Positions 53,306 through 64,000 of a DNA stretch of 64,000 nucleotides are shown here, piece by piece. The DNA comes from Salticus scenicus. Lineage: Eukaryota > Arthropoda > Arachnida > Araneae > Salticidae. A program made the position numbers and the translations under genes. Each line of letters opens with the position of its first letter. Position 1 is the first letter of the stretch. The notes below the pieces were generated by a model that worked only from the letters and a program-made list of their open reading frames with translations, was not told the origin of the DNA and ran no database searches. Where the stretch lies: NCBI GenBank assembly GCA_963930645.1, contig OZ005657.1, positions 52,726,653 through 52,790,652 on the forward strand. Reading direction: 5' to 3'.

Positions 53306-53788
53306 GTACCACAGCAAATCAGAGGTAGGTTGTTGCTTTTATTTTGTATTCGTGCCTATGGCGGTTGGTATACCCTAATGATAATATTCAAGTACTAAAA
53401 CCCATAAGTTAAGGATATTAAATATAATATATTATATACCTCACAGTGTTCCATATGAAATACTGTGTCATTTAAAATGAGATTTTCCTTTTAAATATAT
53501 TTGTTGAAAAATAATTTTTTATTTCGTATTAAAAAGTTCGCGATTCATCGATATTAATTCATGTTACTCTTTATTCATTCCTTTTGTGTTGTTGGCTTTG
53601 AATTGGAATCTCATAGTCCACAATCAGCAACTAAAGACAAAAACAACTAATTTAAAGATGTACATTTCCATTTCTATATAACAGAATCTGTGAAAGTAGA
53701 AGTTGTGACCGCAGACAATTGAATAATCTTTTAAACCTGACGAAAAATGAGGGGTGTTATAACAAGTTTGAAGCCTTTATCTGACATC

Positions 53789-53922
53789 TCTATGTAAGTG
53801 TCGGATCAAAATTGTGATGGCATGTCTCCGGACGACCTCTAGGGGTGTGTCCCAGACCGTCGCCAATTGCCCATCTGCGCAGCACTTGTGCGACGCAAAA
53901 CCCAACCATCTATGTAAGTGTC
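53789..53922 (+). mobile_element. Retroposon family 2, 106 bp copy with 14-bp TSD
   Basis: The insert 53803-53908 is flanked by TCTATGTAAGTGTC (53789-53802, 53909-53922). It runs GGATCAAAATTGTGATGGCA, TGTCTCCGGACGACCTCTAG, GGGTGTGTCCCAGACCGTCG, CCAATTGCCCATCTGCG, CAGCACTTGTGCGACGC, AAAACCCAACCA. It serves as the reference copy for the family. Confidence 0.92.
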
Positions 53923-54548
53923 TTTAGAGTTCTACATGGGCCCGGAACCTGGTTTGATTGTCTACTGACTGTACGCGCTCTGATTTTCGCGACTATTTTT
54001 AGCATGTCTCAAAACTGATATATGCTATTTAAGGTCAGAACAGCAACTACTAGTTTGCGCACGTGTACAAACAAAAGAAATTAGATACTTTATTGTCTAT
54101 AAGGCTTTATGTCCTGTGGTTTTGTAGAGTCTAGGGACTATGATGGATCGATTTAAGCACATTTCCGTTACTTTCTAGGGCACTAAATATAATGAAATTA
54201 TCATCATTTTTCAGATGCGCAAAAGCATTTTTTCCGTTGAAAATGCTTGGATTAATGTTTTGTATACAAAATCAAACAAAATAATTCATGAAAATAGACT
54301 TTATTGTTAGTAGTAGCCATTTTTAGTACCTTCCTACACTGTTTGATGATTACTAATATTTTTTTTGTTTGACTATTATTGGTCTGTCTGTCCATGGGCT
54401 TTCTGTCCGTCCGTAATAATGAATTTCTGTTTATGTGACATTGTCTTGCAAATGATCAGTAGTTTTGTTAATGGATATTTAATTGCTAGGCTACACAAAT
54501 CTTTAAAAACAGATGCCAAAAGAAAAAAAAAATGCATAAAAATGCATG

Positions 54549-54580
<32 letters not shown>

Positions 54581-55180
54581 CCGTTGTTGTTGTTATTTTT
54601 CATTATTATTATTATTTTGATTGGGCCTGGCCGAACATTTAGATGTTATATCGGGCAGACTTCTAGTGTGTCTGTACATCTATGGGGCTGTACCTCGGAA
54701 ACAAATAAACCAATTTCAATGTTTATTTATTTTTTTATTTTTTCCTTAAATTTGAACGTTGGTTTAATTGAGATGTCCTTAGATATGTTTAATGAAAATT
54801 TAATTGATATATTAAAAATAATAATAATAATAATGAAAATTTTTTCTTTCAGGGCATTTTTATATGATATTTTAAAATTTGCGAGCTGGAAATTTTCCAA
54901 CTTCCAAATCATGTTAATGATAAATCACATGATTCTTTGGATTGTAGTATATAAACACTTTTTTTAAAAATTGTGAATTTTTAACTAATTTTGACAAAAA
55001 ATGAAAATTGACCAAAAATAGTGATTATGAGTTCACAATCCAGAAATCGCTTAACTGTATTGAAAACTATAAGATTTTATGGAAAAATAATGTTTAATTA
55101 ATTTCAAGGCGTGACCTGCGTTTTTTTTATTTGGGAGCTATCGCTCTTCTAAATGAAAATTACAGATTTCCTCCTCCACC
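53923..55180. other. AT-rich DNA with a T tract, no gene seen
   Basis: A 200-codon frame starts at 54365 but runs through a 28-base T tract (54552-54580), TTA repeats and Ile-rich sequence, and has no recognisable domain. CTGTCTGTCCATGGGC and CTGTCCGTCCG motifs near 54383-54412 resemble the GTCTGTCC blocks of repeats R3/R4. Confidence 0.4.
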
Positions 55181-55184
55181 TTCT

Positions 55185-55365
55185 TCTTCTTCTTCCGACG
55201 AACCCCATTATAGTGAACCACAATCGGACATCAAAAAGGTTCGCTATAACCAAATTCTGGTTGCTAATAAACTAGGTGTTCGTGTTCAGTTGAAACTGCT
55301 GAAAAAGTTCATTATAACCGAGAGTTCACTATATCTCATGTTCATTATAGCGAGGTTCGACTGTA
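55185..55365. mobile_element. Right end of a pogo/Tigger-like element
   Basis: It ends GTTCATTATAGCGAGGTTCG ACTG before TA (55364-55365). Read inward, CAGTCGAACCTCGCTATAAT is a typical pogo/Tigger-type terminus, similar in build to the MITE at 4990-5153. Variants of the TTCNCTATAA motif recur upstream (55209, 55242, 55307 and 55327). No left TIR found. Confidence 0.6.
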
Positions 55366-55385
55366 TTAAATAAAATTAGCTTACA

Positions 55386-55436
55386 CATGTAATTATATAT
55401 AATTACATGACCTATGTAATTGAAATTACATAGGTC
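55386..55436. repeat. Perfect palindrome followed by a perfect hairpin
   Basis: 55386-55409 is a perfect 24-bp palindrome (CATGTAATTATA and its complement). It overlaps by one base a second structure, GACCTATGTAAT-TGAA-ATTACATAGGTC (55409-55436), a 12-bp perfect stem with a 4-base loop. The TGTAATT core is shared between them. It borders the start of repeat R1. Confidence 0.9.
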
Positions 55437-56490
55437 TGCAAAAATAATGTTGGCAAAATTTCGTTTGATAATTTTAGCTGATACATATGTTTTGTGGTGT
55501 TCTGAAGTCGAAAATGAAGCATGTGTTTCTCTACCACGTATATAATTTTTGTCAATATAGGATGCCTACCGACACAATTTCTTCTTTTCGGTAATTTATA
55601 GAAGATCTGTCCAATCCCAAACACTTAGTGGGCCGCATTGGTAATCGATTTTATTCAGGCGGGCCGCACTGTATGTATGCATACATGTGTTTGTTTGTAT
55701 ATGTTTCTGAGTGTATGAACCATGTACAGTCGGTAACAGAAGTGTCCGAACACTAAAAAAAATTCCTATGTAAAAAAAGTACACTTCATGAGGTTTTGTG
55801 AAATAAATCCTTGTCGAATCCTGTTCTTAGTCAGTGTAAGAGCATGATTCGATAAGGATTTAGTTTACAAAACCGTAGGAAGTGTACTTTTTTTACATAG
55901 GAATTTTTGCTAGTGTTCGGACACTTTTGTTACCTATGTATGTATTTTTTTCGGAAGAGGAGAAAAATAATATTTAGAGCAAAATACATCAATATTAAAT
56001 TACTTTCATTCATAAATTAACAATAGAACTGTCAAACATTTATGACTATACATTAATAGCTATAATAAAATAAAGAATAAATAATGGATTTAATATATAT
56101 ATATTTTTTTTTTTTACAACAGTGTGTTGTTTTTTAATTTAGCAAGCATTGAAATGTATTTTCACTTCAAAAATTTTGAATTTTGGATTTATTTATGGTT
56201 AAAGAATGTTCTCAAACTTTACATATCGTTAATTTTCTCGTGGGAAGCAAAATACTACACGGTTTATAGTATGCTTCAATGATTAATTACGGAAACATAT
56301 TATAAAACCTAACATATATTGGTGGGAGAGTTATGGAAGAAATTGTGTTGGTAGATACCCTGTGTTGCCAAAAATCTATACATGAGAGAAAAACTGGCTT
56401 CCGTTTCGGTTTCAGCACTCCAAAAACCTATAAAGATCAACCAAAATTATCAAATCAAAATTTTAGATGTAGACTTGTGTTATTAAATAC
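55428..56490. mobile_element. Inverted-repeat element R1, copy 2
   Basis: The left arm (about 55428-55590) and right arm (about 56325-56490) are imperfect reverse complements. Left: GTTGGCAAAATTTCGTTTGA, GGATGCCTACCGACACAATT. Right: ATGGAAGAAATTGTGTTGGT, GAGAAAAACTGGCTTCCG, TTTCGGTTTCAGCACTCC. Both ends parallel copy 1 (9603-10555). The space between holds a 212-bp family MITE (55735 onward) and AT-rich DNA. Non-coding. Confidence 0.6.
55735..55938. mobile_element. 212-bp family MITE, copy 5, inside R1 copy 2
   Basis: TA at 55735-55736, then CAGTCGGTAACAGAAGTGTC. The body has TTAGTCAGTGTAAGAGC at the centre. The right end GGACACTTTTGTTACC stops short of the usual CGACTG and is followed by TATGTA, so the right TIR is partly lost. 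Confidence 0.85.
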
Positions 56491-57037
56491 ACCTATTATA
56501 TTTATTTCAGAAATATTTATTGATAGAAAAACCGAAGTAAATTTCTGAAAAGATATTCATAACATAATACAATATACAGAGAGAGAATTGTATTTATTTA
56601 TTTTTTCAAAATGTCTAAGGAACATTGTATTACAAAATATTGCACAATATTATTAACACCATATGCTCATAATTTAAAAAATATTTAATTTTAATGTAAA
56701 AACATCCACTGAAATTACTTTAAAATTTGGTAGTTTATTTCATAGTTTAACATGTTAATATTTCATAACTATACAAAGCATCGTACAAAGCAAGTTTAGG
56801 AAGTTACAATTGCATAACTGCCAACATTATTAATTTTTAAAGCAGATTTATCCACCAGTAATTTTACATAGAAATCTGTCATATATTTTTTCGAAGAATA
56901 AATAAAGTTATACAAGTGGAAAACATTTATAAAAACTTTCCAGTATGAAGTGTCCGTTGAAAATAAAGGAGACTTGCCACCTATGGCATAGATTTGTGAA
57001 TTGATCTTATTTTTGCTTTATTCAAGGGTTCTTTTCT
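56491..57037. other. AT-rich spacer, no gene seen
   Basis: Nothing firm. A TAACTGCCAACATTATTAAT sequence near 56814 resembles one end of family P. Confidence 0.35.
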
Positions 57038-57296
57038 GACTAATTTCGTAACCCTATCAGTCACCGAGCGTTTCTGCGCTCAAGACTGACAGACGGGAAG
57101 AACTGGGTTCGATCCCAGGTCGCACTCGTTGAACTAGTCGGTCGGAGTTCTCCATGGTTTTCACCGAAATTCGCATAAATACGGGGTAAGACCCCATGGA
57201 AAGATCCCCCACGGAGAGTATACACTTCAGGCCTGGGACTCTCTAGCAGTCAATCGGTCTTAATCAACATCAACACCAACACCGACTAATTTCATA
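57038..57296 (+). mobile_element. tRNA-derived SINE family 1, full length with 13-bp TSD
   Basis: The element 57051-57283 (233 bp) is flanked by GACTAATTTCGTA and GACTAATTTCATA (12 of 13 identical). The head has a degenerate A box (CAGTCACCGAGCGTTTCTGC) and a canonical B box (GGGTTCGATCCCAGG). The body includes GGTTTTCACCGAAATTCGC and ACGGGGTAAGACCCCATGG. The tail is CGGTCTTAATCAACATCAAC ACC rather than poly-A. It is the best-defined copy of the family. Confidence 0.9.
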
Positions 57297-58344
57297 CCTG
57301 GTCACTCTTGGCATATGCAGTGAATGATAAAAAATTCATGCAGTTTTTTGTTTTTCGAAATTTTAAGGACAAATATTTTTTTATACTAAAACTCACACAC
57401 GCATATTTTGCTCTTTTTGGGCATTTTTTCATTAGTATGTATTTACTAAAATATAAATCTTTGTGATTCACTCTTTGCACAAGTATATTTTAAGGGTCAA
57501 ATTTTCACAAAATTGCTTTTTTTTCTTTTGAATGACTTTTGACCTTTCTGCCAAGAGTCAATCATGAGTATTTTAGTCATAACGTTTATTGGGAAAGTAG
57601 TAGAATACAAAATAATCATGGTTCACTTTTGGCACAAAAAAATACAGTATAACATGCGACCTTTATCTTTGACTCCCCAAAAATCTTAAGTTTTTTTTTT
57701 TCCCAAACATAAATAAAAAAATTAAAAAATAAAAATAAATACGTGTATAATAGTTTTAGGTACATAAAAAGCATATCCGGAAATTATATCCAAAATAAAA
57801 AATGTCAGCTATCCAAGCTAGCCTCATTGTATGCTGGCATAGGCTTCAAAATATAATAATTTTAAGCGATTGATGGTGAAGGGATATTCAATTATGCCTG
57901 TCGCACATGTAGAAATACCTGAAGAGATTAACCTAATGCCTTTTTTTTTTTTTTTTCGAATTGTACGTGGACACCTCTTTTGAACTCTCCGGGGTGGTGT
58001 TCATTATTTATCAATAATATCATTCATCATCATTCGATCCTCCTGGAACGACTCATTACATAAATAAATAAACATCCATAAACAGGAACCATTGCTTAAA
58101 GTCTTTTTTCCAATTCATTGAATGAATCAATTTCCAGTATCTCTACTTATAAATAAAAATATGTATAAATAAATAAAAATACACATGGGTATTTTACAAA
58201 CAGTATATATGTATATATATATATATACATATAGTATATAAATTTTTCTGAACGTTGATTTAGTATAACATCGTAAAGTTATATATTATGTATATAATTT
58301 TAAGATGTATAGTGTGTAATCTATTATGTATAGCAGGCTTAATA
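57297..58344. other. AT-rich DNA, no gene seen
   Basis: Nothing recognised. The segment contains a T tract (57941-57956) and TA-rich palindromic sequence near 58206-58232. Confidence 0.35.
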
Positions 58345-58560
58345 TACAGTCGGTAACAAAAGTCTCCGAACACTATCAAAAATTCCTATGCAAAAAAGTA
58401 CACTTAATACAGTTTTGTTAAATAAATCCTGGTCGAATACTGTTCTTAGTCCGTCTAAAAACAGGATTCAACAAGGATTTATTTAATAAAACTGTATTAA
58501 GTGTACCTTTCTTATATAGGAATTTTTGCTAGTATTCGGAGACTTTTGTTACAGACTGTA
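58345..58560. mobile_element. 212-bp family MITE, copy 6, intact
   Basis: The element 58347-58558 (212 bp) is flanked by TA on both sides. Ends CAGTCGGTAACAAAAGTCTC and, inverted, CAGTCTGTAACAAAAGTCTC. Palindromic body with TTTGTTAAATAAATCCTGGT and AGGATTTATTTAATAAAACT arms around TGTTCTTAGTCCGTC. It is the best copy for a family consensus. Confidence 0.93.
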
Positions 58561-59125
58561 TATTTAGTTAAGAAAGTATTAATTATTAATATATAACTAA
58601 ATAATCAAATATGAATATTAGAGTGTAGTGATTCATTGATTTATACTTTGAAAAAACTGGTACATGTTCCCCAATATGGTGTGAGAATAACATTGTATAA
58701 GTAATAATTTGGCTTTATTTTTCAAGTATATGTCGCAGCAAATTTCATTGGAGCATTTTATGATTTCAAAAGAAATTAATGCCCTTAATTGATACACAGC
58801 AAATATTTCTCTAAGCTATGCGTATTAAAAATTCATCATTTGTAAATCATTTAAGGAAAATAAAGAACTACAAAGTCCTTAAAAGACCCATGACTAAGCG
58901 TTGTTATTTTCATTGCTTTTTCCTTTTTTAGAAGAGGTTGCTTCTCTCGTTTTGCTTCTATTTTCTACTTCGGTTCCCCTGCATATTTTTATTTTAAGGG
59001 TAACTTTGGGCAGTAATTTTCTTGTTGATGTCACCTTCTACCCTGTTGGCTTAAATGAATCTAATATTAGGCATTCAGTTTAATCTAATATTCACATGAA
59101 GTTAGAAGGAGAAATTTGCTTGAAG

Positions 59126-59164
<39 letters not shown>

Positions 59165-59454
59165 ACATTTTTTCTCCATCTCTCTTTTCTTAATATTATA
59201 CAAAAAATTATTTTATACAAAAATTTCAGCATATAAAAGAGTAGCATTTCAACAATATTTTATAAAATTGTCATTGAAAATTATTGAAAATTAAGCTGAT
59301 GGTACTTGGTCTCCGGAGACTCCTCAGAAATAAGTGTTCTTGTGATGGTCAAGATAACACATGATATCTGAAATTAAGGAGACAAACATTTTCTGGTAAT
59401 AGACAAGTATAGCTCGTGATTAAATTATTATTCCCCCCCCCCCTCAAGAATGAA
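58561..59454. other. AT-rich spacer, no gene seen
   Basis: Contains an A tract at 59130-59163. The 60-codon frame at 58901-59083 is hydrophobic and not recognised. Confidence 0.35.
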
Positions 59455-60281
59455 AAATCATGCGGTACGCATTTATTATTAACACTTTCCAATTGTATGT
59501 GCTTGTTGTACCGTATAACTTTCAATGTTATTTGCCTACGTTATCACACAACGGACGAACAGAAGGACTGAAAGGCATACAGTTATACTAATTTAATTCA
59601 GAATCACTCTTAAACATTGTTAGAAAACGTTAAGTTGCTTAACGCAAAAGAAAATGCAGCCATTAAATTCTAATTGCAGTCCTTAATGTATCTGAATATT
59701 TTAGTGTAGCCCTGTAAATCTGACAGTTAACTATATCCTATTCAATACAAAATATTATTTCAGCATATTAACAATAAATTTCACTTTCATTATGATTTTT
59801 GCTGAAGAAAGTTATTTAAATGTGATTTATAAAAATGTTTGTCCTATAACGGAATGCATTGGCATTTTTTGGATGTCCCTGTACACACACGAGTTGTACA
59901 GGACCTATTAATGCCATTTTAAATAGTGAACATTCCATAGTGAACTTGAATAACATATATCATTTATTGAAAATTCTGAAAATATTTACGGATGCTGGAG
60001 GCGGACAGATGGACAGTCGGACAGACTGATATACAAATTGAAATCATATTCACACATCATGTTAGAAAATGTTAAAAACACTGAATGTAAGCAAAAATGC
60101 TAGTCTAGGAAATTTCTAATAAAACCGTTAATGTAACTGAATATTTTTGTGTGGCCCTATAAATCTTAATGCTAATTATGCTATATTTTAGAGAATTCAT
60201 TCCTTTGTGCATAAGAATAACATATTTCAATTTCATTAAGATTTGTGCAAAGTAAAGCGATTAAAATTTGTTATGTAGAAA

Positions 60282-61024
60282 TAGGGAAGAGTGTTGTACC
60301 TTGGGACGTCGGTGATTTCTAAAAGTCTATTGGCAACATCAAATATTTTTTTACTTCTAAATGTGACTCTAACAAATAGATAACAGCACAGTAAAAGGTA
60401 CCATCAGAAACACTGAACACAAGACCTAGTGAGTGAAAGAAATTTTAATTTTTTAAAAGTAAATATTTATCTCATTCTAATTTCGATTTCTGAATCAGTA
60501 TTTGTAAAACCATGCTACTCAATTTTAAATTGGTATTAAACTGAAGATTTTTAAATGTTTTGGTTATGAGAAAGTAATGGTACTACATTTTGATTTACCA
60601 CCATTTTGATTTTATTTAAACTGTGTGGGGATTGTACCTTTGCACAGTAAGCCATATTGTACCTTGGGACATGTCCCAAGAAACAACATTACATAATTCT
60701 CATACACATAATTCATACACATAATTCTCGATAATTTAGGTATTTTTTAAGTGTAAATATGTTTTAACATGTTTTAATATAACATTCAAACAATAATAAT
60801 TTACTATAATAATTAATGATCTTTTAGTATGACTTCATATATATCCAATAGACCAATTGATTCAACTCAAGTGTTAAATGAAGCTGTTGAATCTACAACA
60901 GTAAATGCGACAAATGAACATCTATATGAACGTGAACATCTATATGTGTAGCATGTTCATCTTCAGATTCTTAAGATATGACATCACCAATAATGATTTT
61001 AGCATTTCCCAAAGCTTCCGCCCG

Positions 61025-61057
<33 letters not shown>

Positions 61058-62154
61058 AATGAAAGAAAAGCAAAATCTTGCATTTAACAGATTCTCCTGT
61101 GAAATTGAAATTGAAATTGCAGATCATAAATATACTGCACCCACACTGCTAAAAATTTCTGTAAATTTAATGTAAATATTTATCCAGAATCTCTGTAAAT
61201 TTACAGTAATTCTTAGTTAAAAGTGAATAATCGAGACTCTCAATCTTTATTCTGTATTTTTACCTAATTTTATTATTTAATTTTTTAATTAAAATTAAAA
61301 ATGACTGTTTCCACTTTAGGAAAAGCATTCTAAATCCGAAATATATTCTCACCAGTAATTAATTAAATTAATATTAGTTATTAAAGTGAATGTATAAAAT
61401 AAGTTTTTTAACATCTCCGTTTATTTTCCTCTGTAATTTTATGTAAGAGTTAAGAAAATACATTACACAGAGTTTTCTGTTGAAATTTTTAACAGTGCAG
61501 AATGGGGGAAAGAATCATCGACACAACAAATTAGCAGTTCAGAATCTGATATTGATAAACCAATTTTATCAAGTACAAATGATGACAATATTGATCAAAC
61601 CACAGACACATTAGAAAAATAGATACAGAAAAGTTATTTTTTTACGAAAGTATCTAAAATAATAATAATAATAATAATATAAATATATTAACTTTTATGT
61701 TTGAACCTCCAGAAACACCCCTTGTTTACCACCTTGTTCACAAGTACTGGAGGCCATTAACAATGGTGTTTTTAAAGTGCACAGGGGACAGCAAAAAATT
61801 TATTTATGCATGGATATGAAAATTATGATATTTTATCAGATATGGTGTGTTAAACTCCCAGTTGACTTTACATCATATAATGTTAAAATAGGGACTTTAT
61901 CAATACTTGGTTAATTTACGAATTAAATTTGAACTTTCAAATTTATTATTTGTGTGATGCATCTGCAAGTGTATTTTTTTAATTTAATACTTTAATATAT
62001 ATATATATTTTAAATTATATGCATGAAACTGGTTTAGGCTAAGACGATTGCACGAATTTTGAAGCATGTCCCAAGGTACAACATGGTGTTGTACCTTGGG
62101 ACAGTTTGCATTTAAAAAGTTAAAAGGGCTCGGAATTTTTTATTTTCAAACTGT

Positions 62155-62200
<46 letters not shown>

Positions 62201-62326
62201 TGTTTTTGAGGAGAATGTTGGAGTATTTAAATATTATCTTTAGTATATAAATCTAACTTAATTTTAAAAGTTAAAAATTAAAATGTGAAAAGTGAAAAGT
62301 GTCCCAAGGTACAACACTCTCCCCTA
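60282..62326 (+). mobile_element. Pogo-like transposon, 2.04 kb, TA-flanked, decayed
   Basis: The element 60284-62324 has inverted ends GGGAAGAGTGTTGTACCTTG and GGGGAGAGTGTTGTACCTTG, each followed by GGAC, with TA on both sides. The terminal GTTGTACCTTGGGACA motif occurs again inside near 60654 and, as an inverted pair, near 62065-62104. Remnants of a pogo-type transposase C-terminus lie at 60829-61621; the DNA-binding and catalytic parts are missing, so it is an internally deleted copy. A 37-base A tract sits at 62162-62198. Confidence 0.85.
60829..61621 (+). pseudogene. Decayed pogo-like transposase C-terminal region
   Basis: Three broken segments in different frames. 60829-60951 encodes MTSYISNRPIDSTQVLNEAV, where SYISNRPID resembles the SxVTDRP motif at the end of the DDE domain. 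60975-61030 encodes TSPIMILAFPKASARKK, which resembles the linker (SPxxIxPFPKAxPRK) found after the DDE domain of Tigger/jerky-type transposases. 61496-61621 ends SSSESDIDKPILSSTNDD, an acidic Ser-rich tail of the kind seen near the C terminus. A stop at 60949, frameshifts and an expanded A tract (61024-61053) separate them. No upstream DDE domain remains. Confidence 0.6.
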
Positions 62327-62760
62327 CCTCTTATAGAACGCAATGTTTTGGAATTTTTTTCAGGTGTCCCTATACACAAACCAATGGTGGTATTTACTCC
62401 ATTTTCTATATAAAACATTCGATAGTAAACTTGAATAACATATTTCAATTTCATTAAGATTTGTGTAAAGTAAAAGTATTAAAATATGATTTATATAAAT
62501 ATCTTTCATTGAACACAATGCTTTAGAATACTTTCGAGTGCCCCTGTACACAAACCACAGTAGAGGTATTTTCAATAGGGAACATCCGATAGTGAACTTG
62601 AATAACATACATCAGTTTCAAGAAATTCCATGAATATTTATGGGAGTTAGAGCGCGGACAGACAGACAGACAAACTGAAGTCATTAACACTTTTCAATCT
62701 TGTTAGAAAGTGTTAATAACACTTTTAAACCTTATTGGAAATTGTTAATAAAAGCAATGA

Positions 62761-64000
62761 AATTTGAATTTTCGGCAGAATTGTATGGAAAACGGTACAA
62801 TTTACCCTGCTTATTGCCGTGTAAAATCAGTCGTAATGAAAAAAAAAAAAATCTTTCTTTCAATCACTAGCAAATACTGTGTGCAAATCTTTCAATAAGA
62901 TCCGTGTATTAGTCCAACTTTAAAAATAGTGTTTGCAGAAAAAAAAAAAAAAAGATTGAAGTTTTAAGAGTAGAAATAAAGCGAACCTAATGCGGCGAAT
63001 TCCAAAGACTCACTCGCCTATAGACTTTTGCTCCGAACTTAAAACTTTGGGAAAATATTTTAAACATATTGTATATTAAATAATAATAATAATAATAAAA
63101 GAAAGAAATTATTCGAAATTTTCGAACTCGTGTAACTCTTTAATACAAATATCAATGAAAAAAGGCATTATAAAAGTAAGATATTTTTCTTTTATATTGT
63201 TCACTTTATCCACTTGAAAAAGTAAAATTATGGAAGACATAAAAGAAAAAAAAAAACCTCATTTGCATATTTACAAACAGGAAATTGTCTTATATTTTCA
63301 TCCAGGTTCTAGAGAATGTAAATATATTAATAATTTATCTTCTTATATAAGGTAAAGCTAGGAGAGATTGCGCACATAGAGGATCAGATGGAAGGAGTAG
63401 TGTGCGAGCGCTGCTACTACAAGTAGTTATACAACAGCAAGAGAAAAGTTCCGACTTGAATTTTCATGTTCATTGTTTCGATCGTTTGTTGTCATTTTAT
63501 CTTGCTCTCAAAAATAAATACTTGAATTTTCATATATCCTGTGAATTTCTATTAAATGGCAGAAATACAAAATATTTTTTAAGTGAACGACTTCTTATAA
63601 GCTACTAACTTAGACTAACAGTAGGAGCATCAACAGTTCTCTATAAAAGCAAATAATCTGTGTTTGTAACGTGGACCAGTTATGATTAAATTTTGTCGAT
63701 ACAATAGTGGCGTAAGGTGTAATCTGATTGGTTAACCATGATCCAACACATAAATTCGTCTGCTGGAGACAAAGAAATTAAACATTTTGGGAAAGATTTC
63801 GGCTAGAAAAAATTAATCTAATACATTTGAAATGCACATTTTCTTAAAGAAATTAAAAAATATTAACTTTTTGTGTTGAAACATTATGCTCAAAAATCTT
63901 ATATTTGGAAGTATATTTTGAAGAATTTAGAGTCAGCATCTTCGCATTTAATAGTACCTATTCAGCAGGAATTTGGTAATGTCATCTATTATATATTTTT
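62761..64000. other. AT-rich DNA to the window end, no gene seen
   Basis: Contains (AAT)n near 63082-63100 and A tracts (62840-62851, 62939-62953). A 68-codon frame at 63402-63608 without low-complexity sequence is not recognised. Its surroundings (63345-63440, around AGATTGCGCACATAGAGG and TGTGCGAGCGCTGC) are slightly richer in G+C. No other feature. Confidence 0.3.

Larger units (their letters stand above)
59455..62760 (+). repeat. Tandem array of ~450 bp units, interrupted by a transposon
   Basis: Unit 1 begins near 59553 (GGACGAACAGAAGGACTG) and unit 2 near 60003 (GGACAGATGGACAGTCGG). A further boundary is near 62655 (GCGGACAGACAGACAGAC). Shared blocks in order: AGAAAATGTTAA-type, ATGTAACTGAATATTTTTGT, CCCTATAAATCT, ATTTCAATTTCATTAAGATT, TGCATTGGCAT-type, GTCCCTGTACACAAACC, AACATTCCATAGTGAACTTG. 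Unit 2 contains a further ~150 bp internal duplication (62385-62600). The array is split by the element at 60282-62326. Related single copies are at 30335-30640 and within R3. Confidence 0.7.

Noticed and set aside
54365..54967. A 200-codon open frame as a gene
   Set aside because: It spans a long T tract and TTA/ATT repeats, giving Phe and Ile runs, and no recognisable domain is present.
57105..57125. A tRNA gene from the strong GGGTTCGATCCC B box
   Set aside because: The sequence sits inside a 233-bp SINE with its own target duplication and lacks a cloverleaf.

Overview
The window looks like non-coding nuclear DNA from an animal. It is very AT-rich (about 30% G+C by eye), full of A/T homopolymers, poly-C/poly-G runs and simple repeats, and no host protein-coding gene could be recognised. 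Nearly every open frame is short, low-complexity or inside a repeat. The repeat content (tRNA-derived SINEs, a retroposon resembling the Nin-DC SINE core, hAT, Tc1/mariner, pogo, TTAA-type and Helitron elements) fits an arthropod, possibly a chelicerate. That taxonomic guess is weak and rests on general impression only.

What the window does hold is a dense, nested layer of mobile elements, many with readable ends and target-site duplications (TSDs). From left to right: two TTAA-flanked MITEs (522-965, 1844-2276); a hammerhead-ribozyme-like core (about 2690-2730); a tRNA-derived SINE (4733-4947); a TA-flanked pogo-type MITE (4990-5153); a 1.2 kb hAT element with G+C-rich ends (5224-6447); the 3' half of a pogo/Tigger-like transposon with a decayed transposase (6844-7690); a palindromic hAT MITE (9019-9219); an inverted-repeat element split by a hAT element (9603-10555) and a sister hAT copy (11982-12489); a 2.6 kb Helitron inserted in a foldback element (14146-17621), itself carrying a TTAA MITE.

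The middle (18-36 kb) has several families of short palindromic MITEs, a four-unit AT-rich tandem array (28181-28800), a tandem pair of inverted-repeat units (31362-31905), and a cluster at 32.5-33.9 kb. In that cluster one TA-targeting MITE sits exactly at the centre of a 48-bp-arm perfect palindrome, next to 40-62 bp retroposon insertions with 13-17 bp TSDs.

The right part (39-64 kb) has an ~810 bp direct duplication (39838/44506), two opposite copies of a ~1 kb repeat (27090/43241), a 2.76 kb hAT element that contains a foldback element and a second hAT (49369-52144), a second Helitron (52197-53032) containing a retroposon, a second hammerhead-like core (about 53230-53270), and a pogo-like transposon (60282-62326) inserted in a tandem array whose sister unit shows the empty site.

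No genes work together here. The biology is transposition, nested insertion and decay. Transposase remnants survive only at 7426-7678 and 60829-61621, so most elements would have depended on enzymes supplied from elsewhere in the genome.
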